From JBCCHY01 sp039028495 (GTDB taxonomy: Bacteria > Patescibacteriota > Saccharimonadia > Saccharimonadales > VXPC01), in assembly GCA_039028495.1 (NCBI GenBank), contig JBCCHY010000010.1, forward strand, positions 1 through 26,915: 26,915 bases of DNA, in the 5' to 3' direction. Both the position numbers and the translations under genes were made by a program. Shown here piece after piece: positions 7,849 through 15,673 of this stretch. A model generated the notes under the pieces. The model was not told the DNA's origin. It worked only from the letters and a program-made list of their open reading frames with translations, and did not search any database. Positions within the stretch are counted from its first letter, which is position 1, and every line of letters starts with the position of its first letter.

Positions 7849-8310
7849 CTATTTGTTTTTTCTGGAACGAATAAGCTCTAGCTCTTTTTCAAAGCTGGCA
7901 AGTGTATCGAATCTGCGGTAGACGCTAGCAAATCTGACGTAGGCAACTTCATTGATATCCGCTAGTTTTTCTATCACCATCTGCCCTAGGTTATTAGAGG
8001 CCACTTCTGTGTCACCCAGGTCAATAAGTTCTTTTTCGACTTCGGCGACTAGATTTTCTATCTGCAGGGCAGTTACTGCAGTCTTTTCACAGGCCCTAAG
8101 CAAGCCACTCATAAGTTTTTCACGGCTAAATATTTCTCTTGTGCCACTACTCTTTACAACAACCAGCTGGGGCATCTCGATCCGCTCATAGGTTGTAAAG
8201 CGCTCTTTGCACTCTGGGCATTCACGGCGCCTTCTAGTGCTACTACCATCACCTGATGAACGTGATTCAATTACCCTAGTGTCGCCAAAATCACATTTAA
8301 TACACTTCAT
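7849..8310 (-). CDS. nrdR: Transcriptional repressor NrdR
   Basis: NrdR represses ribonucleotide reductase genes when its ATP-cone senses (d)ATP levels. The 153-aa protein has the typical length. The N-terminal zinc ribbon has C3, C6, C31 and C34 with RRRRECPEC and RFTTYER, and the ATP-cone begins near residue 49 (VVKSSGTREIFSREKL) and ends with YVRFASVYRRF. ATG 8310 has AAGGA about 10 nt upstream. Its promoter holds two NrdR boxes (separate entry), so autoregulation together with the downstream nrdJ is likely. It lies between ftsZ and nrdJ. Confidence 0.97.
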   Translation of the reverse strand: MKCIKCDFGDTRVIESRSSGDGSSTRRRRECPECKERFTTYERIEMPQLVVVKSSGTREIFSREKLMSGLLRACEKTAVTALQIENLVAEVEKELIDLGDTEVASNNLGQMVIEKLADINEVAYVRFASVYRRFDTLASFEKELELIRSRKNK

Positions 8311-8335
8311 GCGGTAGCGTTCCTTGTTTTAATGT

Positions 8336-8390
8336 TCTCTATATATAGTGTGTGTAATCTAATTCTAGTACTACAAGTAGTGTTTGACAA
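8336..8390 (-). promoter_or_regulatory. NrdR-controlled promoter of nrdR(-nrdJ)
   Basis: On the minus strand TTGTCA (8385-8390), a 17-bp spacer and TAGAAT (8362-8367) form a good sigma-70-type promoter. Two NrdR-box-like sites follow the ACAC(n)TATAGT pattern: ACACTACTTGTAGT (8370-8383), inside the spacer, and ACACTATATATAGAGA (8336-8351), downstream of the -10 over the start of transcription. Their starts are 32 bp apart, three helical turns, which is the usual tandem arrangement. Binding would block RNA polymerase. The boxes are read from sequence; repression is inferred from the family. Confidence 0.8.
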
Positions 8391-8425
8391 TCTATTGTAG
8401 TTATAAAAGCTACAAAGCATAAGCT

Positions 8426-9688
8426 CTATTGCTTATCCTTTCCACGTTTTGTGATTCTTCGTAGAAATGTCGGCTTGTCAAAATCTTCCTCAGGCTCGTC
8501 ACCCCATATACTAGGGCCACTGTCGTCATTAAACGTGTCTTCTACTTCTTTATCAATCGCACCCTCTTCGTTGAGAGTTGTATCGATGTCTTCTGCAATA
8601 TCGCTGATATCGACAGGGTTGCTATCGGTATCAGCTACTATTTCGTCTGCTTCCTTTTTGGCAGGCGATTTCTTTTTTGTCTTTGAACCGGCAACGACCG
8701 GTGCCTCGGCAGAACCTCTGGTTCCATAGTAAGAGTCGTCGAAGCCTGTAGCGACAACCGTTACAATAATTTCGCCTTCGATATCGGGATTGATAGTTGC
8801 ACCAAATATGATGTTTGCGTCTGGGTCTGCAGCTTCTGTAATAGCCTCAGCTGCCTCATTGACCTCATGCATGGCCATGTCTGAGCCACCAATAACATTG
8901 AACAGCACACCTCTTGCGCCATCGATCGATACCTCTAGTAGCGGTGACTCAATCGCTTGTAGCGCAGCAGCCTTTGCTCGGTCCTCACCACCTGCTCTAC
9001 CGATACCCATAAGTGCAGTACCCGCGTTTGCCATGATTGCTTTTACGTCGGCAAAGTCTAGGTTGATTATGCCGTGGACGGTAATTAGGTCAGATATACC
9101 CTGGACACCTTGTCTCAGTACATCATCCGCAACTTTAAAAGCTTCGAGTAGCGGTGTTTTACGGTCAATAGTCTGCAGCAGCTTATCATTAGGTATCGTG
9201 ATCAACGTATCGACATTACTAGCAAGATGTTCGATAGCAAATTCTGCGTTCCGTCTACGACGATCCCCCTCAAATACAAATGGCTTTGTGGCAAAACCTA
9301 CAGTCAGTATCCCCATCTGCTTGGAGACCTCGGCTATAACGTGAGCGGCACCACTTCCTGTGCCACCTCCTGCGCCGATTGTTATGAAGATCATGTCAGA
9401 ACCCTCCAGCATGGACTTGATCTCATTTCGTGATTCTTCGGCCGCTCTTTGACCAACAGAAGGATCAGCACCAGCGCCAAGACCTCTTGTTGTGTCTTTG
9501 CCTATATGGAGCTTAGTCGATGCTTTAGAGTGGTGTAGCGCCTGAGCATCTGTGTTAACGGCAATAAACTCTACGCCCTGCACGCCAGCAGCTATCATTC
9601 TGTTAACCGCTGCTCCTCCGGCACCCCCAACACCCACAACCTTTATTTTCGCGAATGTTTCTATTTCTGGGACTACCTGCTTAGCCAT
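8426..9688 (-). CDS. ftsZ: Cell division GTPase FtsZ
   Basis: FtsZ polymerises into the cytokinetic ring at midcell. The 420-aa protein has the tubulin GTP-binding signature GGGTGSG at 107-113, an N-terminal VGVGGAGG loop, and the T7 catalytic loop NLDFAD. An acidic linker rich in Asp and Glu follows the globular domain. The C-terminal peptide (KPTFLRRITKR) matches the conserved tail that binds FtsA and other partners. ATG 9688 has GGAGAG 6 nt upstream. It lies 74 bp downstream of ftsA, probably in one operon, and ahead of nrdR, which has its own promoter. Confidence 0.98.
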   Translation of the reverse strand: MAKQVVPEIETFAKIKVVGVGGAGGAAVNRMIAAGVQGVEFIAVNTDAQALHHSKASTKLHIGKDTTRGLGAGADPSVGQRAAEESRNEIKSMLEGSDMIFITIGAGGGTGSGAAHVIAEVSKQMGILTVGFATKPFVFEGDRRRRNAEFAIEHLASNVDTLITIPNDKLLQTIDRKTPLLEAFKVADDVLRQGVQGISDLITVHGIINLDFADVKAIMANAGTALMGIGRAGGEDRAKAAALQAIESPLLEVSIDGARGVLFNVIGGSDMAMHEVNEAAEAITEAADPDANIIFGATINPDIEGEIIVTVVATGFDDSYYGTRGSAEAPVVAGSKTKKKSPAKKEADEIVADTDSNPVDISDIAEDIDTTLNEEGAIDKEVEDTFNDDSGPSIWGDEPEEDFDKPTFLRRITKRGKDKQ

Positions 9689-9762
9689 ATATTCTCTCCA
9701 CGTTAGCTACTAAGCTACATTATACGTGGAATAAAACTCTTACTCAAGGCTGATAATCGGTC

Positions 9763-10986
9763 TTAGCGACCCCTGTTAGTAAATCTTCCGAGCATCTTGG
9801 CACCTGAACTAATTCTTGAGAAAATTAGTCTACTGCTGCTACCCCCGCCCAGCATATCCGTGATCATGAGCCCGGTAGCCACTGTGTACTGCGGACGATT
9901 GATCGACATAACTTGGCCTGTCATATCTACAAGTGATCCAACCCTGGCTTTGATATCCAGAGCTTTACCGATTGCGGCATCCATACCAAGTAGTCTGGAT
10001 CCACCTCCTGTTAGAACGGCGCCACCTACGAGTCGACCAGACAAGCCAGATGTCTCTATTATGTCATTAATAATTGCTCCCAGCTCGGCAACTCTGGCAT
10101 CAACTATCGTATATACGTCCTCGAACGAGAACTCTACATCCCCCCCACCAAAATTATCTCTGCGCACCCCTAGTTTTATGGGCCTCGACAAGTCTACATA
10201 TTCCTTCTTTATGAACTCTGCGTCACTGGCTGATACTTTGAGTCCAATCGCAAGGTCGTGTGTTATGTTTTGTCCACCTATGGGTATTACCTGCATGGAC
10301 ACGATCTCGCCGTCCTCCATCACCAAGACGTTTGTAGTCGAAGCACCCATATCCACGACTACACACCCTTGCTCCCTCACCTGCTTGTCTAGAACCGCTT
10401 CGGCAGCAGCCAACGAAGAAAGTAATTTGTCGTTAATCTCTATATTCGTACCTTCAAATACAGTCTCTACGCGTGAAAGATAATTAACCGAGCCGGCAAC
10501 CATTAGTGCGTCAACCTCCAGGCGCTCACCTTTGACACCTACTGGGTCTTTGACACCCGCTTGATCACCAACCTTGTAGCTGCGTGGATATAGCTGGAAG
10601 ACATCCATGTTGGCTGGAACCTTCAGTCTTTTGACCGCAGCATCTTCGGCCCGATCACGATCATTGTCACTAACAACACCTTTTGGACCAGAAACTGCTA
10701 CCACACCTTTTGATCGTACTGACTTGATGTGTGCACCGTTTACGTTGACTGTGGCTGAACGTACTTTTAAGCCTGACAAGCGCGAGGCTTCATCTACGGC
10801 TTCTTTTATCGCGCTCTCAACATCTGACTTATTAGCAAGAATACCTTTTTTTACACCTGTGTTTTTAGCGACCCCTATAGAGACTACTTCTGCGAGATGG
10901 CTCCCTTCTGAAGACGCCCTCCCGATGACGCAGCGAACCTCTGTTGTACCTACATCAATCCCTACATAGTGAGCTTCCCTTGACAT
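9763..10986 (-). CDS. ftsA: Cell division protein FtsA
   Basis: An actin-fold ATPase of 407 aa that ties FtsZ filaments to the membrane. The N-terminal phosphate loop GIDVGTTEVR, the second loop VVDMGASTTN and the adenosine motif VLTGGGSRLLG are in order. The C-terminus ends with a short amphipathic basic segment (SGAKMLGRF) as expected for the membrane-targeting helix. ATG 10986 lacks a clear ribosome-binding site; TATATT lies 8 nt before it and TATAAT further up, so a leaderless or short-leader transcript is possible besides read-through from map (45 bp upstream). It precedes ftsZ, the usual order. Confidence 0.96.
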   Translation of the reverse strand: MSREAHYVGIDVGTTEVRCVIGRASSEGSHLAEVVSIGVAKNTGVKKGILANKSDVESAIKEAVDEASRLSGLKVRSATVNVNGAHIKSVRSKGVVAVSGPKGVVSDNDRDRAEDAAVKRLKVPANMDVFQLYPRSYKVGDQAGVKDPVGVKGERLEVDALMVAGSVNYLSRVETVFEGTNIEINDKLLSSLAAAEAVLDKQVREQGCVVVDMGASTTNVLVMEDGEIVSMQVIPIGGQNITHDLAIGLKVSASDAEFIKKEYVDLSRPIKLGVRRDNFGGGDVEFSFEDVYTIVDARVAELGAIINDIIETSGLSGRLVGGAVLTGGGSRLLGMDAAIGKALDIKARVGSLVDMTGQVMSINRPQYTVATGLMITDMLGGGSSSRLIFSRISSGAKMLGRFTNRGR

Positions 10987-11031
10987 AGCTCAATAATATA
11001 CTGCTATGATAATTATAGCTACCCTAAAACT

Positions 11032-11799
11032 TTATGAGATCAATGTGAGGGGTTCGCAACCGTCTTTTTTTACTAGTAATGTATGCTCAAACTGTGCAGA
11101 CAGGGTCGAGTCAGCAGACAAAATAGTCCATCCATCATCCGCGAACACAATACGCCCACTTCCAAGGGTTGCGATAGGCTCGATACATACAGTTTCGCCC
11201 GCCTTAAAAATATGTTGTCTGCCTCTCGTTCGATAATTGGGTATTTCAGGGATCTCATGCAGAGAATCTCCCACCCCGTGACCAACGAGCTCTAACACTA
11301 TCCCAAGCCTGTAGTTCTCGAGCGTATCTTCTATAGCTCCAGATACATCAAATACTGACGCACCTTCTTTAAGCTGATCCATGCCTGCCCTGAGTGCTGC
11401 CTGAGTACCTTCGAGTAGCCGCTTAGCATCCTCTGATATAGTGCCGATGCCGACTGTTAGTCCAGCATCAGTGATAAGGCCCTTGTGCTTAACACCAAAA
11501 TCAAAATTAATCACATCACCATCGACTATCACTCTCGAGCTTGGTATGCCGTGCTGAACCTCTTCACTAATAGAGATGCAGATAACGTCAGGGAATGGTC
11601 GCACTCCAGGACCACCATCGACTCCCAAGAAAGCTGGTTCACCACCGAGTGACTTCAGCTCTTTTGTGGCAAGCTGCGCCAGATCAATTCCCGTCATACC
11701 GGGGGCTGCAGTTGACTTCATTAGCTGGAGCACCTGCGCTAGCATCGCGCCACCTTCTCTCATTGCAGCTATATCGTCTCTAGTCTTTACCCTACCCAA
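11032..11799 (-). CDS. map: Type I methionine aminopeptidase
   Basis: The enzyme removes the initiator methionine from nascent proteins, after deformylation by Def (present at 15674-16249). The five metal ligands are visible: D100 (FDFG), D111 (TDAG), H174 (GHGVG), E207 (CIEP) and E238 (FEHT), and H83 (VQHGIP) is the catalytic histidine. 255 aa is normal for type Ia. The likely start is TTG at 11799, which gives the usual N-terminus (GRVKTRDDIAAMREGG) and overlaps the end of adk by 8 bp; a GTG three codons on is an alternative. The adk-map order is widespread in bacteria. Confidence 0.96.
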   Translation of the reverse strand: MGRVKTRDDIAAMREGGAMLAQVLQLMKSTAAPGMTGIDLAQLATKELKSLGGEPAFLGVDGGPGVRPFPDVICISISEEVQHGIPSSRVIVDGDVINFDFGVKHKGLITDAGLTVGIGTISEDAKRLLEGTQAALRAGMDQLKEGASVFDVSGAIEDTLENYRLGIVLELVGHGVGDSLHEIPEIPNYRTRGRQHIFKAGETVCIEPIATLGSGRIVFADDGWTILSADSTLSAQFEHTLLVKKDGCEPLTLIS

Positions 11800-12322
11800 T
11801 GTGAAGCGCCTCTCTTACTGAAGACTGAACATTCTCTATCGTATCAGAACCATCTACTCGAATAACGGGAACTCCATGTTCAGAAAAATACTCTATTATT
11901 GCATCTGTTTCTTCTTTAAAGACCTTTAGCCGCTCTTCTATAGCGTCCTCTGTGTCGTCTTTGCGTCCTCGTGCCATTAACCTTTGGATAACCGTCTTTT
12001 GGTCTATCTCGATAAAGATGTAGTGACTTATACTTGCGCCGTACTCCTCAAGCAGCCACCGTGCCTCATGAAAATCTCTTGGAAATCCATCGAGTAGTAT
12101 TAGATGCTCGCTGTCAGGGTACTTGCTCAGCTCCTGCTCGACCAAGCTATCTACATAGGCGTCTTCGACTAGCTCTCCCTCCAGCATAACCTCACGATGC
12201 TCGTCATCAGCGTACTTTCTGAGTAGATCTCCAGCCGATATCCATATATAGCCGAGCTGCTCAGACAATAGCTTGCACTGTGTAGTTTTACCTGCTCCAG
12301 GTGATCCTGCGACAACTATCAT
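11792..12322 (-). CDS. adk: Adenylate kinase, short form
   Basis: Adenylate kinase interconverts 2 ADP with ATP and AMP. The P-loop GSPGAGKT is at residues 6-13, the AMP-binding region follows (SAGDLLR), then the DGFPRD motif and an RLMARGRKDDTEDAIEERL segment. At 176 aa it is a short form: the LID is reduced to a brief loop without the zinc cysteines or long insert of typical Adk. It starts 2 bp after the yqeY stop and overlaps map, so the three are translated from one transcript. A related nucleoside monophosphate kinase cannot be fully excluded, but context with map favours Adk. Confidence 0.93.
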   Translation of the reverse strand: MIVVAGSPGAGKTTQCKLLSEQLGYIWISAGDLLRKYADDEHREVMLEGELVEDAYVDSLVEQELSKYPDSEHLILLDGFPRDFHEARWLLEEYGASISHYIFIEIDQKTVIQRLMARGRKDDTEDAIEERLKVFKEETDAIIEYFSEHGVPVIRVDGSDTIENVQSSVREALHIG

Positions 12323-12324
12323 TA

Positions 12325-12777
12325 TTAGGCAAGCCTCTTGTTGATTGCGCGGGCAATGTCAGATTTACTTGCAGATTGTCCAGCGCGCTCCGATACACCT
12401 GCAATAATCTTCCCCATCGTGGATCGCTCTACTGTCAGGCCTAGTTCATTGGCGACTTCATCAATCAACACGCTTATCTCGTCGTCATTGATCTGCTTGG
12501 GTAGCAGGGATTTTAGTAGCTCTGCCTCGTCTCGCTCTTTGTCCGCCCTGTCGGCAGCTCCACCTTCTATGAAAGACTCTACAGCGTCCTCTCGCATTTT
12601 GATTTGCTTACGCAGGACATCTACAAAAATCTCGTCACCTGGTGCTTCTAGAGACAACTCCTTAGCCTGCAGGAGCAGGGCGCTTTTGAGCATTTTGTAG
12701 ACTTCGGCCTGTGTCTTATCCCCTCCAAGTAGCAGATCTTTTATCTTGGACTCTAGTTCTTCATACATAGAAGCCAT
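12325..12777 (-). CDS. YqeY/GatB-like domain protein
   Basis: A 150-aa helical protein of the YqeY family, which resembles the tRNA-binding tail of GatB of the amidotransferase. Recognised features are the N-terminal helix with LLLGGDKTQAEVYKMLKSAL, the central EAELLKSLLPKQ block and the C-terminal GKIIAGVSERAGQSASKSDI. The cellular role of stand-alone YqeY is not settled; rpsU-yqeY pairing is common in bacteria and is seen here, 9 bp apart. ATG 12777 is used; a second ATG three codons later is possible. Confidence 0.9.
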   Translation of the reverse strand: MASMYEELESKIKDLLLGGDKTQAEVYKMLKSALLLQAKELSLEAPGDEIFVDVLRKQIKMREDAVESFIEGGAADRADKERDEAELLKSLLPKQINDDEISVLIDEVANELGLTVERSTMGKIIAGVSERAGQSASKSDIARAINKRLA

Positions 12778-12786
12778 CGCGCTGAC

Positions 12787-12978
12787 CTATTTTGAAGGGA
12801 ACTTGCGTGAGCGTCTAGAGATAGCGCGTACTCGACGCTCTCTCTTGCTCATATCTTTTTCGAAGTAACGACCGGTCTTTGCCTTTGCTAGAACGCCAGA
12901 CTGCTGTACCTTGCGGTTAAAGCGCCGTAGCATGCCTTCAGAAGATTCTTTCTTGTCTTTACGTGTAACTCTAATCAT
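12787..12978 (-). CDS. rpsU: 30S ribosomal protein bS21
   Basis: The 63-aa product starting at ATG 12978 has the S21 pattern: IRVTRKDKKESSEGMLRRFNRKVQQSG followed in family style by a very basic tail (KRERRVRAISRRSRKF). S21 assists initiation on the small subunit near the anti-Shine-Dalgarno region. The frame is open to a TTG at 13017, but the extra 13 residues are not part of the family, so ATG 12978 is preferred. No Shine-Dalgarno sequence is seen; TAGACT lies 10 nt before the ATG. It is the first gene of the rpsU-yqeY-adk-map run. Confidence 0.92.
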   Translation of the reverse strand: MIRVTRKDKKESSEGMLRRFNRKVQQSGVLAKAKTGRYFEKDMSKRERRVRAISRRSRKFPSK

Positions 12979-13143
12979 ATCGGCAATAAGTCTACTACAG
13001 AGGTCGATCAGATGCAACTACTATCACTGCTTTACAAACCAACTCGCCCTGATACTAAACATGCCCTGAAGTATTTTGGCATTTCTCCATGAGAAACACA
13101 GCAATGCCTACGTTCTGAGGATATCTAGGCTCTAGACACAGAA

Positions 13144-13326
13144 CTAGAATCGAATTTCTCCTGCAAGGAGCTGGTCGACGGAATAGCGAGTACTCGTACG
13201 AGCGTCTGACAGTAGCAGGTTGTTGTGCAATAGCACTGCACCTGTTACTCCCGGAGGGAGAATATCGACTATAGCCTGTGAAGCCAGCAGTTGAGCGGCT
13301 TTTGCCGACCCTAGTTGCTGGCTGGT
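13144..13326 (-). pseudogene. Open coding-like frame without a start codon (60 codons)
   Basis: Between TAG at 13327-13329 and TAG at 13144-13146 the minus strand is open for 60 codons with strongly protein-like composition: a helical stretch (SAKAAQLLASQAIVDIL), a hydrophobic GAVLLHNNLLLS part and RYSVDQLLAGEIRF at the end. There is no ATG, and the first GTG falls near codon 31. It could be the remnant of a gene, a gene starting at CTG, or chance. It begins 9 bp after the winged-helix gene and is out of frame with it. The rest of the gap to rpsU (13018-13143) has a nested hairpin at 13078-13110 and no gene that I can support. Confidence 0.3.
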
Positions 13327-13334
13327 CTAGAGAA

Positions 13335-13640
13335 CTAGATAGTTATGCCGCCGGTGTTGGAGGTAGGCCTCTTCGAAGGCTTCTGCGTCTTCAGCACTAT
13401 GCTCTGGAGCTCCTTAAAGATCGGGAAGCTTCTGTTTGTAGAATAGACCTTCGTATTGCCTTTTTTTTCAGACATTAGGAAACCTATTTTTTCTAAACGC
13501 TTTAGCTCTCTCTGTATATTGCCGGCGTCTTCTTTAATCAGTTTAGCCAGTCCTCTGACATGCGTCTTAAAGTCAGGGTACTTAGCATAAACAACCACTA
13601 TTTTGCGTCTCACTCTGGATGTAATAAATACGTCTAACAT
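13335..13640 (-). CDS. Winged-helix transcriptional regulator
   Basis: A 101-aa protein with the pattern of small archaeal/bacterial winged-helix proteins: LDVFITSRVRRKIVVVYAKYP (helix 1), LAKLIKEDAGNIQRELKRLEKIGFL (helix-turn-helix; the QRELKRLEK helix is the recognition helix), wing SEKKGNTKVYSTN, then PIFKELQSIVLKT. It probably binds DNA as a dimer; the effector is unknown and no ligand site is visible. ATG 13640 has AGAGG close upstream and a promoter TTGATT, 17 bp, TATAGT (13665-13693). It is divergent from priA with only 87 bp between, so it may control its own promoter or priA. Confidence 0.8.
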   Translation of the reverse strand: MLDVFITSRVRRKIVVVYAKYPDFKTHVRGLAKLIKEDAGNIQRELKRLEKIGFLMSEKKGNTKVYSTNRSFPIFKELQSIVLKTQKPSKRPTSNTGGITI

Positions 13641-13664
13641 AACCTCTATTGTCTTTCACACAAC

Positions 13665-13693
13665 ACTATATATTGAAAACACCCGTGAATCAA
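13665..13693 (-). promoter_or_regulatory. Promoter of the winged-helix gene
   Basis: TTGATT (13688-13693), a 17-bp spacer and TATAGT (13665-13670) on the minus strand. Transcription would start about 20 nt before ATG 13640. Confidence 0.5.
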
Positions 13694-13715
13694 GGATTTT
13701 ATTTTACATCTAGAA

Positions 13716-13721
13716 TACAAT
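13716..13721 (+). promoter_or_regulatory. -10 box 6 nt before the priA start
   Basis: TACAAT is followed by 6 nt and then the GTG start, so transcription would begin at or beside the start codon. No -35 match and no Shine-Dalgarno sequence are seen, which fits a leaderless mRNA. Confidence 0.4.
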
Positions 13722-13727
13722 AGTAGA

Positions 13728-15635
13728 GTGAATTATTATGATGTCCTTGTCGCAACAAAGAATAAGCATTTTCAGCTGTTTACATACTCATCTACTGAAC
13801 CAGTGGATTCAGGTGCAGTAGTACAAGTTTCTTTTCGAGGCAAGAAGTCCCTCGGGGTAGTTGTTGCCGAAACTGGGCCTAATAAAAAGGCCCTAAAGCT
13901 AGACAAAACAGACTATAAAATCCCCGCTGAGATGCTACAGGCGTCACTTAATCTAGCTAAGATATCCGCATCGAGCTGGTCCGGGATAGCTGGATTGCTT
14001 GTTGGACCTTTGAGTCTAAGTAAATCAAGACTTACACACCCAGCTCACGCTGCCACAAATGTGCCACCAAAACTAACCACTCCACAAAAAAAGGTAGTTA
14101 CCGAGGCGGCTAGACATGGGGCTACTAGCCCAATACTTATTCACGGAGTAACAGGCTCGGGTAAAAGCCGGGTATACCTAGAGCTCGTCAAGCGCACCCT
14201 TGACTCAGGGAGGTCATGCATCATCATGTCTCCGGAAGTTGGTCTCAGCAACCACTTGTACGAGTATCTCAGAGCACACATCAACGAGCCCATCTATCAG
14301 TACAGCTCGGGTCTGACTAGAGCTCGTAGATCTCACATATGGAAGACAGTCTCGCAATCAAAAACTCCTTTGGTGATTGTCGGACCCAGGTCCTCGCTAT
14401 TTTGTCCGCTTAGCAATCTAGGACTGATCGTACTCGACGAATTTCATGACAGCTCGTATAAGCAAGATAACGACCCCCGGTACAGTAGTCTACATATGGC
14501 GAGTCTGCTATCACGCGAACACCAGTGTCTCGTAGTGTGTGGCTCTGCGACACCTAATGTTGAGGATTATTACTGGTTCTCATCCGCCGGCTACCCCATA
14601 CTAGAGCTTCCGGAGAAGGCGCTAAAAGACGCCGCAAAACCGCAAATAGATATTGTAGATCTCGCGTCCTCTAACCATAAAGGTCTGTTGTCAAAAGCTG
14701 CCCTTAGGCAGATTAGCAGCAGTATTGAAAATGACCATCAGTCACTTGTCTACCTAAACAGACGCGGAAACAATCGGCTCGTTAAATGCTCTCAATGCGA
14801 CTGGATAGCTAACTGTCATGAGTGTGAATATCGATTAGTACTACACAAAGACATGTCCAGGGTTGTCTGCCATGTTTGCGGGCAAAAGCAGCAGGTGCGC
14901 TCAACCTGTCCAAAATGTAGCTCAAGTATTGAATTCCGTTCCCCAGGGATAAAAGAGCTTGCCGGCGAGGTTTCTCGGGCTTTCCCAGATGCTCCAACAT
15001 TTCGTTTTGACAGTGACCAGAACAAAAACGAATCCCTCAGCGAGAAGCTCCCTGAAGCGACAAGCACAAAGTCTGCAATAATAATTGGAACCCAGATGAT
15101 CTCAAAGGGGCTTGATCTGCCACTGCTGGAAGCAGTCGTAATTGTGAACGCGGAAGACTCCCTGACGATACCCGACTTCAGAGCCAACGAGAGGCTCTTT
15201 CAGCAGATTAACCAAATCATTGGCAGAGTTGGTCGCGGCCACATCGAAAAGACACACGTCGTCCTACAAACATACCAGCCAAACAACCAGACAATCCTAG
15301 ATGCTGTCGATTCAGACTGGCATCGCTTTTATGAGAGGGAGCTCGTAGCACGCAAAAGACATGGCCTACCGCCATTTAAATACTCGGCATCTATACGAGT
15401 ACGACGAGCATCCAGCGCATCAGCCCAGAGAGCTACACAAAAGCTAGCCGATAAGCTTAGTCAGTTGAATGGACTTAATATCACTGGTCCATCACCTGCC
15501 ATGCAGGAAAAGATCGCCGGTAAATATGAGTGGGTGATTAACGTATTTTCGCCAAAACGAAGCATGCTCCTCGACCTGGCAAAAAAGCTAGAGGGCAGCG
15601 AAATCGTCGAACTCGATCCATCCAGGTTACTGTAA
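13728..15635 (+). CDS. priA: Primosomal protein N' (replication restart helicase PriA)
   Basis: PriA is a 3'-5' superfamily 2 helicase that reloads the replisome at stalled forks. The 635-aa protein (E. coli 732) has a shortened N-terminal DNA-binding region, Walker A GVTGSGKS at 140-147, and motif II as DEFH at 237-240 instead of the usual DEEH. The zinc-binding module inside the helicase has eight cysteines in four CxxC pairs (CSQC, CHEC, CHVC, CPKC). Motifs GTQMISKGLDLP and QIIGRVGRG are the late helicase motifs. The start is GTG 13728 with MNYYDVLV, as in the family. It is followed by def and fmt, all on the plus strand. Confidence 0.96.
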   Translation: MNYYDVLVATKNKHFQLFTYSSTEPVDSGAVVQVSFRGKKSLGVVVAETGPNKKALKLDKTDYKIPAEMLQASLNLAKISASSWSGIAGLLVGPLSLSKSRLTHPAHAATNVPPKLTTPQKKVVTEAARHGATSPILIHGVTGSGKSRVYLELVKRTLDSGRSCIIMSPEVGLSNHLYEYLRAHINEPIYQYSSGLTRARRSHIWKTVSQSKTPLVIVGPRSSLFCPLSNLGLIVLDEFHDSSYKQDNDPRYSSLHMASLLSREHQCLVVCGSATPNVEDYYWFSSAGYPILELPEKALKDAAKPQIDIVDLASSNHKGLLSKAALRQISSSIENDHQSLVYLNRRGNNRLVKCSQCDWIANCHECEYRLVLHKDMSRVVCHVCGQKQQVRSTCPKCSSSIEFRSPGIKELAGEVSRAFPDAPTFRFDSDQNKNESLSEKLPEATSTKSAIIIGTQMISKGLDLPLLEAVVIVNAEDSLTIPDFRANERLFQQINQIIGRVGRGHIEKTHVVLQTYQPNNQTILDAVDSDWHRFYERELVARKRHGLPPFKYSASIRVRRASSASAQRATQKLADKLSQLNGLNITGPSPAMQEKIAGKYEWVINVFSPKRSMLLDLAKKLEGSEIVELDPSRLL

Positions 15636-15657
15636 CGACCACTTAGGGCTAATCCTG

Positions 15658-15663
15658 TATAAT
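15658..15663 (+). promoter_or_regulatory. -10 box 10 nt before the def start
   Basis: A perfect TATAAT lies just after priA and ends 10 nt before ATG 15674. No Shine-Dalgarno sequence lies between. It would give a leader of only a few nucleotides. Confidence 0.45.
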
Positions 15664-15673
15664 TGCGCTGAAT

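Noticed and set aside
8790..9344. 184-aa open frame on the plus strand inside ftsZ
   Set aside because: A shadow of the ftsZ codons: Ser/Ala-rich, low-complexity translation with no start signals.
13663..13678. Single NrdR-box-like site ACACTATATATTGAAA between the winged-helix gene and priA
   Set aside because: There is no partner at 31-32 bp on either side, and the sequence is explained by the -10 region of the winged-helix promoter.
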